Assembly: GCA_029266425.1 (NCBI GenBank)
Contig: JAQSWY010000030.1
Span: forward strand, 48,617-112,616
DNA from: Xanthobacteraceae bacterium
GTDB taxonomy: Bacteria; Pseudomonadota; Alphaproteobacteria; Rhizobiales; Xanthobacteraceae
DNA: 64,000 bases
Direction of reading: 5' to 3'
Shown here: positions 42,714 through 51,652 of the stretch, piece after piece
Numbering within the stretch: the stretch's first letter is position 1
How the letters are laid out: every line of letters begins with the position of its first letter
The notes under the pieces: model-generated
The model's input: only the letters and a program-made list of their open reading frames with translations
Databases searched by the model: none
What the model was told of the DNA's origin: nothing
Translations under genes and position numbers: made by a program

Positions 42714-42740
42714 CTGAAATTCCTGGCGACCAGTCGCGCG

Positions 42741-43022
42741 TCAGTGGACGCTGACCGTCTCCAGCTCATTCTGCATCGCACTCGCAACCGCAGCCTCGCG
42801 GCTGTCAGTCAGCATGATCGGCGTACCGTCGGCCGCGTGCAGGGTAAAAAGCTCAAGGCCCGGCGCGATATGCGGCGCCTGCGGGAACATTTCGGCTACG
42901 TCTTCCGAGCGGATCGAACGCACATAGGCGATCTTGCCGCCGCCGAGGCTCGCGAAGGCTTCCGGGGAAAGCGGGGCCGGCGCGGTGCCGACATCGCCGG
43001 TGAGCTCGAATTCATTCGTCAT
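42741..43022 (-). CDS. DUF1150 family protein
   Basis: 93 residues. ALGGGKIAYVRSI-like core (here FASLGGGKIAYVRSIRSEDV) and LFTLHAADGTPIMLTDSREAA are the family pattern. Function unknown. It follows hsp20 by 45 bases on the same strand and precedes a strong terminator; the hsp20-DUF1150 pairing is widespread in Hyphomicrobiales, suggesting co-regulation with heat shock. Confidence 0.9.
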   Translation of the reverse strand: MTNEFELTGDVGTAPAPLSPEAFASLGGGKIAYVRSIRSEDVAEMFPQAPHIAPGLELFTLHAADGTPIMLTDSREAAVASAMQNELETVSVH

Positions 43023-43067
43023 GGTCCGCGACTCCTTGTCTAGCGGTCGAGACCGGTTGGTGCACCC

Positions 43068-43490
43068 TCATTCGTCGGTCGCAATGACGATACGCTTGAC
43101 GACCCTTTCCGGTTCCGGGCGCGCCAGGTCCACTGACAACAGCCCGTTCCTGAGATCGGCGCCCAGCACCTGCATCCCGTCGGCCAGCACGAAGGTACGC
43201 TGGAACTGGCGGGCTGCGATGCCGCGATGGAGGTAGGTGCGGCCGGGTTCCTCGGCCTGGCGGCCACGGATCACCAGCTCCTTCTCCTCCAGGGTCACCT
43301 CGAGCTGTTCGCTGGTGAAACCGGCGACGGCCAAGGTGATGCGCAACCGCTCCGGTTGCCCGGCGGCGGCGATGCGTTCGACATTGTAGGGCGGATAACC
43401 GTCCGAGCCTTTGACGACCCGGTCGAGCGCCCGCTCGACCTCGTCAAAGCCGAGCAGAAAGGGGCTCGACAGCGAGGGTATACGCGACAT
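43068..43490 (-). CDS. hsp20: Small heat-shock protein Hsp20
   Basis: 140 residues. ATP-independent holdase. The alpha-crystallin domain runs from ~35 (YPPYNVERI) to ~130 with VTLEEKELVIRGRQ, and AARQFQRTFVLADGMQV precedes the L-x-V-x-L strand (GLLSVDL). The 5' region shows a heat-shock promoter and an RNA thermometer-like hairpin that occludes the ribosome site, so induction is probably both transcriptional and translational. Confidence 0.96.
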   Translation of the reverse strand: MSRIPSLSSPFLLGFDEVERALDRVVKGSDGYPPYNVERIAAAGQPERLRITLAVAGFTSEQLEVTLEEKELVIRGRQAEEPGRTYLHRGIAARQFQRTFVLADGMQVLGADLRNGLLSVDLARPEPERVVKRIVIATDE

Positions 43491-43521
43491 GGTCCCAAAG
43501 TCCTTGATTGAAGCGACTTTG
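43491..43521 (-). promoter_or_regulatory. ROSE-like RNA thermometer hairpin before hsp20
   Basis: In the mRNA, CAAAG (43521-43517) pairs with CUUUG (43500-43496). Inside this stem UCGCU (43516-43512) faces the Shine-Dalgarno AGGA (43504-43501), leaving G43514 bulged. The UYGCU/AGGA pairing with a bulged G is the hallmark of ROSE thermometers in rhizobial hsp20 leaders. AGGA stands ten bases before the AUG. A second GC-rich hairpin lies just upstream (~43530-43550). Confidence 0.65.
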
Positions 43522-43559
43522 CTTAATCGGGGCCCCTGTTAGGCACCCCTTCGATCAGG

Positions 43560-43587
43560 ATATGGGGATCGCGGAAGGCCGCGCAAG
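43560..43587 (-). promoter_or_regulatory. Probable RpoH promoter of hsp20
   Basis: On the minus strand CTTGCG (43587-43582), 14 bases, then CCCCATAT (43567-43560) match the sigma-32 consensus CTTGAA-N13-15-CCCCATNT well. It would give a leader of ~60 bases that contains both hairpins. Confidence 0.7.
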
Positions 43588-43659
43588 ACAGACCCGCGCG
43601 GGACCGCGAATCAGTCCCGCAATCCACACCGTGCGATCGGTCTCGGTGTCGGGCCCGCC

Positions 43660-44721
43660 TCAGGCGGCGTGGCGCTCCGCATTGACGCCGAAATGTTCCA
43701 TGTAGCGGGGATTGATGCGTTCGATCGGCAGCACGATGAAGACGTCGGTGGTGCCGAACTGGTGATCGATCACCGCGCCCTCGCCGATCTGCGCGCCGAG
43801 CCGCAGATAGCCCTTGATCAGCGGCGGCAAGTCATGGAGCGCGGCCTTGACGTCGATCGCCTCCTTGGCGAGGCGGTCCATGCGGGTGCCGCGTCCCGGC
43901 AGCGCCGGGGCGCTCCATTCGGCGTCGGTGGGCGCATAATGGTGCAGGAAGGCGAGCGGACGGGCGAGCGCCTCGGGATCGACGCCCTTGAGGCTGGCGC
44001 AGCCGAACATGACGTCGATGCCGTGATGGCGCGCATAGGCCCACACCCCCGCCCACAGCAGTTCCACCGTACGCTTGGTGCGGTACGGCGCCAGCACGCA
44101 GGAGCGGCCGAGTTCCATGAAGCGGCGGCCGGCATGGCGCGCCAGCATCGGCCCGATGTCGAACTCGTCGGCGGTGTAGAAGCCGCCATGCCGGGCGGCC
44201 ATGTCGTGGCGCAGCAGGCGGTAGGTGCCGACCACCTTGGGCTCGTGACGGCCGAGCACCATGCGGCCGGCATTATGGTCGAGCACCAGCACATGGTCGC
44301 AAATGGTGTCGAAGGCGTCGAAGTCGCGCCGGGCGAGGCGCGCCGCCGCGGCCGGGGTCGCCGACATCTCCTCGTAGAACACCTCGTAGCGCAGGCGCTG
44401 GGCGCGGCGTACCTCGGCCGCGGTACGGGCGAGGCGCACTTCCAGCGCGCCGATGCGCCCGAGCGTCGCCGGTCCGATCGCCTTGCGGCTCTCGCGATGG
44501 CGCACCCCGGAATAGGAGCGCAGCGCCGGGATGATGCGCGCCGGCTTGAAGCCTTCCGTGAATTTCTCGGTGAATTTCGGACCGAGCTTGTTGGGCCGGA
44601 ACACCAGCGGCGCCAGCACCGGATTGGCCAGCATCTGGCGCATCAGTGAAGCAGCAGGTCCGGGCGAGCGCATTGCCGGCGGCGGTGGATCTATCGTATC
44701 GCCGGCTAAGTGTTGCTCCAT
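43660..44721 (-). CDS. olsB: OlsB-type N-acyltransferase (GNAT fold)
   Basis: 353 residues. It probably transfers a 3-hydroxyacyl chain from ACP to ornithine, giving lyso-ornithine lipid. LEVRLARTAAEVRRAQRLRYEVFYEEMSA is the hemolysin/OlsB signature; DHVLVLDHN and KVVGTYRLLR follow. The N-terminal ~90 residues are a basic extension. OlsA is not adjacent, so ornithine lipid synthesis here is inferred from family only. Confidence 0.75.
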   Translation of the reverse strand: MEQHLAGDTIDPPPPAMRSPGPAASLMRQMLANPVLAPLVFRPNKLGPKFTEKFTEGFKPARIIPALRSYSGVRHRESRKAIGPATLGRIGALEVRLARTAAEVRRAQRLRYEVFYEEMSATPAAAARLARRDFDAFDTICDHVLVLDHNAGRMVLGRHEPKVVGTYRLLRHDMAARHGGFYTADEFDIGPMLARHAGRRFMELGRSCVLAPYRTKRTVELLWAGVWAYARHHGIDVMFGCASLKGVDPEALARPLAFLHHYAPTDAEWSAPALPGRGTRMDRLAKEAIDVKAALHDLPPLIKGYLRLGAQIGEGAVIDHQFGTTDVFIVLPIERINPRYMEHFGVNAERHAA

Positions 44722-45028
44722 GATCCCCGCCCTTCAGTGCGACTGCTGACCTGTGAATCCGCAACGAATCACATTTGTCCGACGCGTATGTGACATTGGA
44801 AGACTTGACCGTAACGCAGCTTGCGCAAGTAAACGGGTTGGAAAACCGGTTCGCGGCACGCACCGTCGCGTGGTGAGCCGGCGATCGCCGATCAGTGTCG
44901 GAGGAAGTTTAGCCGGTAGAGCCGCGGAATTACAGAGCGTTGCTCCGGGCCTCGATCGGGCCGCGCCGGGGCAGGACGGCAGCCGGCTTTGCTTCCTCAC
45001 GCCACCGCTTATGTGCACCGCCGCCAGC
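44722..45028. other. Upstream region of olsB, nothing recognisable
   Basis: The 307 bases between comM and olsB have no convincing reading frame, hairpin or consensus promoter. The part near olsB is less GC-rich than the coding regions, as expected for a promoter region. Confidence 0.4.
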
Positions 45029-46561
45029 TCATGCCGCGGCCATGATCCGGTCGGCGCTGGCGCGATAGGCGAGCGCTTCGGCAAGATGCGCCCGGCCGAC
45101 CGATTCGGCACCATTGAGGTCGGCGAGCGTACGCGCCACCTTGAGCACGCGGTGATAGCCGCGCGCGGAAAGATGCATGACCCGCGCGGCTTCGGTGAGC
45201 AGGCGGGTGCCCGCCTCGTCGGGGGAGGCGATCTCCTCCAGCATCGGCCCCGAGGCCTGCGCATTGGTGGAAAGGTCCGGCCGGCCGAGCGCGGCGAAGC
45301 GTTCCTGCTGCAGCGCCCGCGCCTGCGCCACCCGGGCGGCGACGCTCGCACTGCTCTCGGATGGCGTCCGGCGCACCAGATCGCTCGCCGCCACCGCCGG
45401 CACTTCGAGATGCAGGTCGATGCGGTCGAGGAACGGGCCCGAGAGCCGCGCCTGATATTCGCCGGCGCAGCGCGGGCCGCGCCGGCAGGAGAAGCCCGGC
45501 TCGCCGGCACGCCCGCAGCGGCACGGATTCATCGCCGCCATGAGTTGGAATCGCGCCGGATAAGCGACGCGGTGATTGGCCCGCGCGATCACCGCTTCGC
45601 CGGATTCCAGCGGCTGGCGCAGCGAATCCAGCACTGCGGGCTGGAATTCCGGCAGTTCGTCGAGGAACAGCACACCATTATGGGCGAGCGAGACCTCGCC
45701 GGGCTTCGCTCTGATCCCGCCGCCAACCATCGCCGCCATGCTGGCGGAGTGATGCGGTGCGCGGAACGGCCGTCGGCTGGTGAGCGCGCAGCCCTGCAGC
45801 GTGCCGGCCACCGAGGCGACCATCGAGACTTCCAGCAGCTCCGACGGGGAGAGCGGCGGCAGGATCGAGGGCAGGCGCTGCGCCAGCATCGACTTGCCGG
45901 CGCCGGGCGGGCCGATGAGGAGGAGGTTGTGCCGGCCCGCGGCGGCGATCTCCAGGGCGCGCCGCGCCGCCTCCTGGCCCCGGACGTCCGCGAGGTCGGG
46001 CAGAGCCGGACCTTCGCTCTCGATCCGAGGTTCGGGGCGCGACAGGATCTGCCGTCCGGCGAAATGATTGACCAGCTGGATCAGCGAGCTCGGCGCCAGC
46101 ACCGCCATGTCGGGGCTTGCCCAGGCCGCTTCCGCCCCGCAGGCCGCCGGGCAGATCAGCCCATGGCCGCGCGCATTGGCGCCGATCGCGGCCGGCAGCA
46201 CGCCGGCCACCGGGGCGAGCTGCCCGTCGAGCGCCAGCTCGCCGACCACGGTGAAGCCATGGAGCGCATCCGCCGGCACCGCGCCGATCGCCGCCATCAG
46301 CCCAAGCGCGATCGGCAAATCGTAATGACTGCCTTCCTTCGGCCGGTCGGCCGGGGCGAGATTGACGGTGATGCGCTTGGCCGGAAGCGCGAGGCCGGAG
46401 GCGATCAGCGCGGCGCGCACCCGCTCCTTGGCCTCGGTGACGGCCTTGTCGGCGAGGCCGACGAGATTGAAGGCAGGCAGGCCGGAGGTGATCTGCACCT
46501 GCACGTCGACCGGACGCGCTTCGACACCCTCGAAGGCCACCGTCGCCACGCGCTGCACCAT
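45029..46561 (-). CDS. comM: YifB/ComM family Mg-chelatase-like AAA+ ATPase
   Basis: 510 residues. AAA+ helicase implicated in branch migration during natural transformation in some species. The N-terminal Lon-like domain has LVGLADKAVTEAKERVRAAL; Walker A is LLIGPPGAGKSMLAQRLP, Walker B is GVLFLDELPEF, and the zinc-like motif CRCGRAGEPGFSCRRGPRC lies near ~345. The C-terminal Mg-chelatase domain ends the protein. It is divergent from the formate dehydrogenase operon. Confidence 0.93.
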   Translation of the reverse strand: MVQRVATVAFEGVEARPVDVQVQITSGLPAFNLVGLADKAVTEAKERVRAALIASGLALPAKRITVNLAPADRPKEGSHYDLPIALGLMAAIGAVPADALHGFTVVGELALDGQLAPVAGVLPAAIGANARGHGLICPAACGAEAAWASPDMAVLAPSSLIQLVNHFAGRQILSRPEPRIESEGPALPDLADVRGQEAARRALEIAAAGRHNLLLIGPPGAGKSMLAQRLPSILPPLSPSELLEVSMVASVAGTLQGCALTSRRPFRAPHHSASMAAMVGGGIRAKPGEVSLAHNGVLFLDELPEFQPAVLDSLRQPLESGEAVIARANHRVAYPARFQLMAAMNPCRCGRAGEPGFSCRRGPRCAGEYQARLSGPFLDRIDLHLEVPAVAASDLVRRTPSESSASVAARVAQARALQQERFAALGRPDLSTNAQASGPMLEEIASPDEAGTRLLTEAARVMHLSARGYHRVLKVARTLADLNGAESVGRAHLAEALAYRASADRIMAAA

Positions 46562-46663
46562 GGACGTCCCCCCAGGCAGGCTCGCTACCTCCCGCTACCG
46601 CAAGGTTCGGGAATAGCCTGCTCGTGTCAAGAACAAATTGCGAACATCGCGCGGGCGGCGCTT

Positions 46664-46680
46664 GATAGAATTCTTCTATC
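46664..46680. promoter_or_regulatory. LysR-type operator-like palindrome before fdsG
   Basis: GATAGAA-TTC-TTCTATC is a perfect seven-base inverted repeat and contains a T-N11-A box. Its centre lies ~63 bases before the start predicted from the TTGATT/CAATGT elements, the usual place for a LysR-type primary binding site. FdsR, the known regulator of fds operons, is of that type but is not encoded next to it. Confidence 0.5.
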
Positions 46681-46699
46681 ATCAGACGAAACCACTGAA

Positions 46700-46728
46700 T
46701 TGATTCCGTTTTCCAAAAGGCTCAATGT
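46700..46728 (+). promoter_or_regulatory. Candidate promoter of the fds operon
   Basis: TTGATT (46700-46705), 17 bases, CAATGT (46723-46728). Only a moderate match, but well placed relative to the LysR-type palindrome and ~36 bases before the fdsG ATG. Confidence 0.35.
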
Positions 46729-46764
46729 CCCGCTTGGAAAACTTTAAAAGAAGGCCGGAGTGAA

Positions 46765-47238
46765 ATGCCGCATTACGAACCTTGGAGCGAGGCCCGTGGC
46801 CGTCAGGTGATCGGCGAGTTCGTCGATCTCGAAGGCCCGCTGATGCCGATGCTCCATGCGGTGCAGGAGACCTTCGGCCATGTGCCGGAGGCCGTGGTGC
46901 CGATCCTGGCCGAGACGTTGAACATCTCCCGCGCCGAAGTCCATGGCGTCGTTACCTTTTATCACGATTTCCGGCATGAGCCGGCGGGTCGCCACGTGCT
47001 CAAGCTGTGTCGCGCCGAAGCCTGTCAGGCCGCCGGCGGCGATGCCCTCGCCGAGCACGTCGAGGCGAGGCTCGGCTGCCATCTGGGCGAGACCACGGCC
47101 GACGGCCGGGTCACCATCGAGCCAATCTATTGCCTCGGCCTGTGCGCCACCGCGCCTTCCGCCATGCTGGACGGGCGCATCGTCGCCCGGCTGAACGAGC
47201 GGCGCCTCGACGCCCTGATCGCGGAGGCGCAGTCGTGA
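46765..47238 (+). CDS. fdsG: NAD-dependent formate dehydrogenase gamma subunit
   Basis: 157 residues, NuoE-like [2Fe-2S] subunit. The Cys ligands appear in LKLCRAEACQAAGG and in the YCLGLCATAP motif (~82-87 and 122-126). VVTFYHDFRHEPAG is typical. GGAG precedes the ATG. It leads the fdsG-fdsB-fdsA-fdhD-fdsD operon and overlaps fdsB by four bases (GTGA). Confidence 0.94.
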   Translation: MPHYEPWSEARGRQVIGEFVDLEGPLMPMLHAVQETFGHVPEAVVPILAETLNISRAEVHGVVTFYHDFRHEPAGRHVLKLCRAEACQAAGGDALAEHVEARLGCHLGETTADGRVTIEPIYCLGLCATAPSAMLDGRIVARLNERRLDALIAEAQS

Positions 47239-48791
47239 CCACACGTATTTACGTTCCCATCGACGCTGCCGCGGTTGCCTGCGGCGCGGATGAGGTCGCG
47301 GTCGCCATCGAAGCGGCGGCGCTGGCGCGCCGGCTCCCGATCGAGATCGTGCGTAACGGCTCGCGCGGCATGCTCTGGCTGGAGCCGATGATCGAGGTCG
47401 TGACATCCGAGGGCCGCATCGCCTATGGCCCGGTGAGCGAAGATGATGTCGAGGGCCTATTCGAAGCCGGCTTCCTCGAGGGCGGTGCCCACGCGCTACG
47501 CATCGGCAAGCCCGAGGAGCATCCCTTTCTCGCCAGGCAGACGAGGCTGACCTTCGCCCGCTGCGGCATCATAGATCCGGCTTCACTCGAGGATTACCGC
47601 GCGCATGGCGGCTACAAGGGTCTGGAGCGCGCCATTGCGCTCGGCTCGGCCGATATCATCGAGGAAGTGCGCAAGTCGGGCCTTCGCGGCCGTGGCGGCG
47701 CCGGCTTCCCGACTGCCATCAAGTGGAAGACGGTGGCGGACGCCAAGGGCGACCAGAAATACATCGTCTGCAATGCCGACGAGGGCGACAGCGGCACCTT
47801 CGCCGACCGCATGATCATGGAAGGCGATCCCTTCGAGCTGATCGAGGGGATGACCATCGCCGGGGTCGCGGTGGGCGCCACCAAGGGCTACGTCTATACC
47901 CGCTCGGAATACCCGCACGCCATCCGCGCGATGGAGAAGGCGATCAAGGTCGCCCGCGCCGCCGGCATGCTGGGCAAGAACATCCTCGGCTCGCCCTACA
48001 GCTACGACATGGAAGTGCGCATGGGCGCCGGCGCCTATGTCTGCGGCGAGGAGACCGCCCTGCTCGACAGCCTGGAGGGCAAGCGCGGCGTGGTGCGCGC
48101 CAAGCCGCCGCTGCCGGCGCACAAGGGCCTGTTCCAGAAGCCGACCGTCATCAACAATGTGCTCTCGCTGACCGCGATCCCGCACATCCTCGCCGATGGC
48201 GCGCAGAAATACGCCGATTTCGGCATGGGCCGGTCGCGCGGCACCATGCCGATCCAGATCGCCGGCAATGTCCGCTATGGCGGCCTGTTCGAGACGGCAT
48301 TCGGCATCCCGCTCGGCGAATTGATCAACGATATCGGCGGCGGCACCGCCTCCGGCCGCCCGGTAAAGGCGGCGCAGGTCGGCGGCCCGCTCGGCGCCTA
48401 TGTGCCGACCTGGCAGTTCGACCTGCCGTTCGACTACGAGGCCTTCGCGGCCAAGGACGCGCTGATTGGCCATGGCGGCATCGTGGTGTTCGACGAGACC
48501 GCGGACATGGCCAAGATGGCTCGCTTTGCCATGGAGTTCTGCTCGGTGGAGAGCTGCGGCAAGTGCACGCCGTGCCGCATCGGCTCGACCCGCGGCGTCG
48601 AGGTTCTGGACCGCATCATGGCGAACGAGCAGCGCGAGAAGAACCTCGCGGTACTGACCGACCTCTGCCACACCATGAAGCTTGGATCTCTTTGCGCGCT
48701 CGGGGGTTTCACCCCATATCCGGTGATGAGCGCTCTGACCCACTTCCCTGAAGATTTCGGCGCGGCGCCGCGCCTCGAAGCCGCCGAGTGA
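47235..48791 (+). CDS. fdsB: NAD-dependent formate dehydrogenase beta subunit
   Basis: 518 residues, NuoF-like diaphorase subunit with FMN and a [4Fe-4S] cluster. An N-terminal thioredoxin-like portion (~1-120) is followed by GLRGRGGAGFPTAIKW, then CNADEGDSGTFADR (FMN/NAD site) and the cluster motif ESCGKCTPCRIG. The start is GTG at 47235, overlapping the fdsG stop. fdsA begins 15 bases downstream after AGAAGGA. Confidence 0.95.
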   Translation: MTTRIYVPIDAAAVACGADEVAVAIEAAALARRLPIEIVRNGSRGMLWLEPMIEVVTSEGRIAYGPVSEDDVEGLFEAGFLEGGAHALRIGKPEEHPFLARQTRLTFARCGIIDPASLEDYRAHGGYKGLERAIALGSADIIEEVRKSGLRGRGGAGFPTAIKWKTVADAKGDQKYIVCNADEGDSGTFADRMIMEGDPFELIEGMTIAGVAVGATKGYVYTRSEYPHAIRAMEKAIKVARAAGMLGKNILGSPYSYDMEVRMGAGAYVCGEETALLDSLEGKRGVVRAKPPLPAHKGLFQKPTVINNVLSLTAIPHILADGAQKYADFGMGRSRGTMPIQIAGNVRYGGLFETAFGIPLGELINDIGGGTASGRPVKAAQVGGPLGAYVPTWQFDLPFDYEAFAAKDALIGHGGIVVFDETADMAKMARFAMEFCSVESCGKCTPCRIGSTRGVEVLDRIMANEQREKNLAVLTDLCHTMKLGSLCALGGFTPYPVMSALTHFPEDFGAAPRLEAAE

Positions 48792-48806
48792 GAAGGACGC
48801 ACCTAG

Positions 48807-51637
48807 ATGTCTCTCGTCCATGAGATCGACTACGGCACCCCGGCGCCGAAGACCGACAAGACGGTGACGCTGACCATTGACGGCGTCGAGATCACCGTCG
48901 CGGAAGGCACTTCGATCATGCGCGCGGCGATGGAGATGGGGACTCAGATCCCCAAGCTCTGCGCCACCGACATGCTGGATGCGTTCGGCTCCTGCCGCAT
49001 CTGCCTCGTCGAGATCGAGGGCCGCGCCGGCACTCCGGCCTCCTGCACCACGCCGGTCGGCCCCGGCATGAAGGTCCACACCCAGACCGAGCGGCTGAAG
49101 CAGCTCCGCAAGGGGGTGATGGAGCTCTATATCTCCGACCACCCGCTAGACTGCCTGACCTGCGCCGCCAATGGCGACTGCGAACTGCAGGACATGGCCG
49201 GCGCCGTCGGCCTGCGCGAGGTGCGCTACGGCATGGAGGGTGCGAACCACTTCGCCCCGAAGTCCGAGCTGACGCTGCCGAAGGACGAATCCAACCCCTA
49301 TTTCACCTATGACCCGGCGAAGTGCATCGTCTGCAATCGCTGCGTGCGCGCCTGCGAGGAAGTGCAGGGCACCTTCGCGCTGACCATTTCCGGTCGCGGC
49401 TTCGACAGCCGCGTCTCGGCCGGCCAGTCGGAAGCCTTCCTCACCTCCGAGTGCGTGTCCTGCGGCGCCTGCGTGCAGGCCTGCCCGACCGCGACGCTCG
49501 CCGAGAAGGCGCTGATCGAGATCGGCCAGCCCGAGCATTCGGTGGTCACCACCTGCGCCTATTGCGGCGTCGGCTGCTCCTTCAAGGCGGAGATGCGCGG
49601 CCAGGAAGTGGTGCGCATGGTGCCGTGGAAGGACGGCAAGGCCAATCGCGGCCATTCCTGCGTCAAGGGCCGCTTCGCCTGGGGTTATGCGACCCACCAG
49701 GACCGCATCACCAAGCCGATGATCCGCGCCAGCATCAATGATCCGTGGCGCGAAGTGACGTGGGAAGAAGCCATTTCCCACACCGCGTCCGAGCTGAAGC
49801 GCATCCAGGAGACCTATGGCCGCAAGGCCGTTGGCGGCATCACCTCGTCGCGCTGCACGAACGAGGAGGCCTATCTCGTTCAGAAGCTGATCCGCGCCGG
49901 TTTCGGCACCAACAATGTCGATACCTGCGCCCGCGTCTGCCACTCGCCGACCGGCTACGGCCTGAACCAGGCGTTCGGCACCTCCGCCGGCACCCAGGAC
50001 TTCGATTCGGTCGAGGACTCGGACGTCATCCTCGTCATCGGCGCCAATCCGACCGACGGCCACCCGGTGTTCGGCTCGCGCATGAAGAAGCGCCTGCGCG
50101 AGGGTGCCAAGCTGATCGTGGTCGATCCGCGCCGCATCGATCTGGTGCGCTCGGCCCACATCAAGGCCGACTACCACCTGCCGCTGCAGCCCGGCACCAA
50201 TGTCGCGGTCGTCACCGCGCTCGCCCATGTCATCGTCACCGAAGGCCTGGTCAATGAGCAGTACGTGCGCGAGCGCTGCGACTGGGAGGAGTTCCAGGAC
50301 TGGGCGGAGTTCGTCGCCGAACCGCGCCATTCGCCGGAAGAGGTCGAGAAGCTCTCCGGCGTTCCGGCCGAGCTGATCCGCGGCGCCGCCCGGCTCTATG
50401 CCACCGGCGGTAATGGAGCGATCTATTACGGCCTCGGCGTCACGGAGCACTCGCAGGGCTCGACTACCGTCATGGCCATCGCCAACCTCGCCATGGCGAC
50501 CGGCAATATCGGCCGCCGCGGTGTCGGCGTGAACCCGCTGCGCGGCCAGAACAACGTGCAGGGTTCGTGCGACATGGGCTCGTTCCCGCACGAGCTGCCG
50601 GGCTACCGCCACATCTCCGACGACGCCACCCGCGCCACCTTCGAGGCGATGTGGGGCCGCCCGCTCGATCCCGAGCCGGGCCTGCGCATCCCCAACATGC
50701 TGGACGCCGCCGTCGACGGCACCTTCAAGGCGATCTACATCCAGGGAGAGGACATCCTGCAGTCCGACCCCGACACCAAGCACGTCTCCGCCGGCCTCGC
50801 CGCGATGGAGCTGGTGATCGTGCAGGACCTGTTCCTGAACGAGACCGCCAACTACGCCCACGTCTTCCTGCCGGGCTGCACCTTCCTCGAGAAGGACGGC
50901 ACCCGCCGCATCCAGCTCGTGCGCAAGGTGATGGCGCCGAAGAACGGCTATGGCGACTGGGAGGTCACCCAGCTCCTCGCCAACGCCATCGGCCTGAACT
51001 GGAACTACACCCACCCCTCGCAGATCATGGACGAGATCGCGGCGCTGACCCCGACCTTCGCCGGCGTCTCGACGAGATGGGCTCGGTGCAGTGGCCGTGC
51101 AACGACGCGAACCCCGAGGGTGTGCCGATCATGCACATCAACGGCTTCGCCCGCGGCAAGGGCAAGTTCGTGGTCACCGAATATGTGGCGACCGACGAGC
51201 GCTCCGGCGCCCGCTTCCCGCTGCTGCTGACCACTGGCCGCATCCTCAGCCACTACAATGTCGGCGCCCAGACCCGCCGCACCGCCAATGTCGCCTGGCA
51301 TCCGGAGGATCTCCTCGAGATCCATCCGCACGATGCCGAGCAGCGCGGCGTGCGCGACGGCGACTGGGTGCGGATCGACAGCCGCGCCGGCTCCACCACG
51401 CTGCGCGCGGAGATCACCGACCGCGTGGCGCCGGGCGTCGTCTACACCACCTTCCATCACCCGACGACGCAGGCGAACGTCGTGACCACCGACTTCTCGG
51501 ACTGGGCCACCAACTGCCCCGAGTTCAAGGTCACGGCGGTCCAGGTCGCGCGCTCCAACGGCCCGTCGCAGTGGCAGGAAGAGTATGATGCCTTCGCCCG
51601 CAACAGCCGGCGCATCGCCGTCGAAGCGGCGGAGTGA
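48807..51637 (+). pseudogene. fdsA: NAD-dependent formate dehydrogenase alpha subunit, frameshifted near 51070
   Basis: Molybdenum catalytic subunit. Codons 1-755 are intact: [2Fe-2S] Cys52/63/66/80, the His112-Cys116/119/125 cluster, two ferredoxin motifs (CIVCNRCVRAC, CVSCGACVQACP), CAYCGVGC with Cys285, and the Mo-ligand Cys378 in CARVCHS. After FAGVS the frame shifts; unshifted reading runs 52 unrelated codons to a stop at 51230. A second frame continues the true protein from LDEMGSVQWPCN (51068) for 189 codons to 51637, holding the molybdopterin dinucleotide-binding end. The net change is one base missing modulo three. Remembered homologues read about FAGVSYERLDELG, consistent with a 13-base loss. 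It is either a real null mutation or an assembly error. Confidence 0.85.
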
Positions 51638-51652
51638 TCGGGGCGCCCGATC

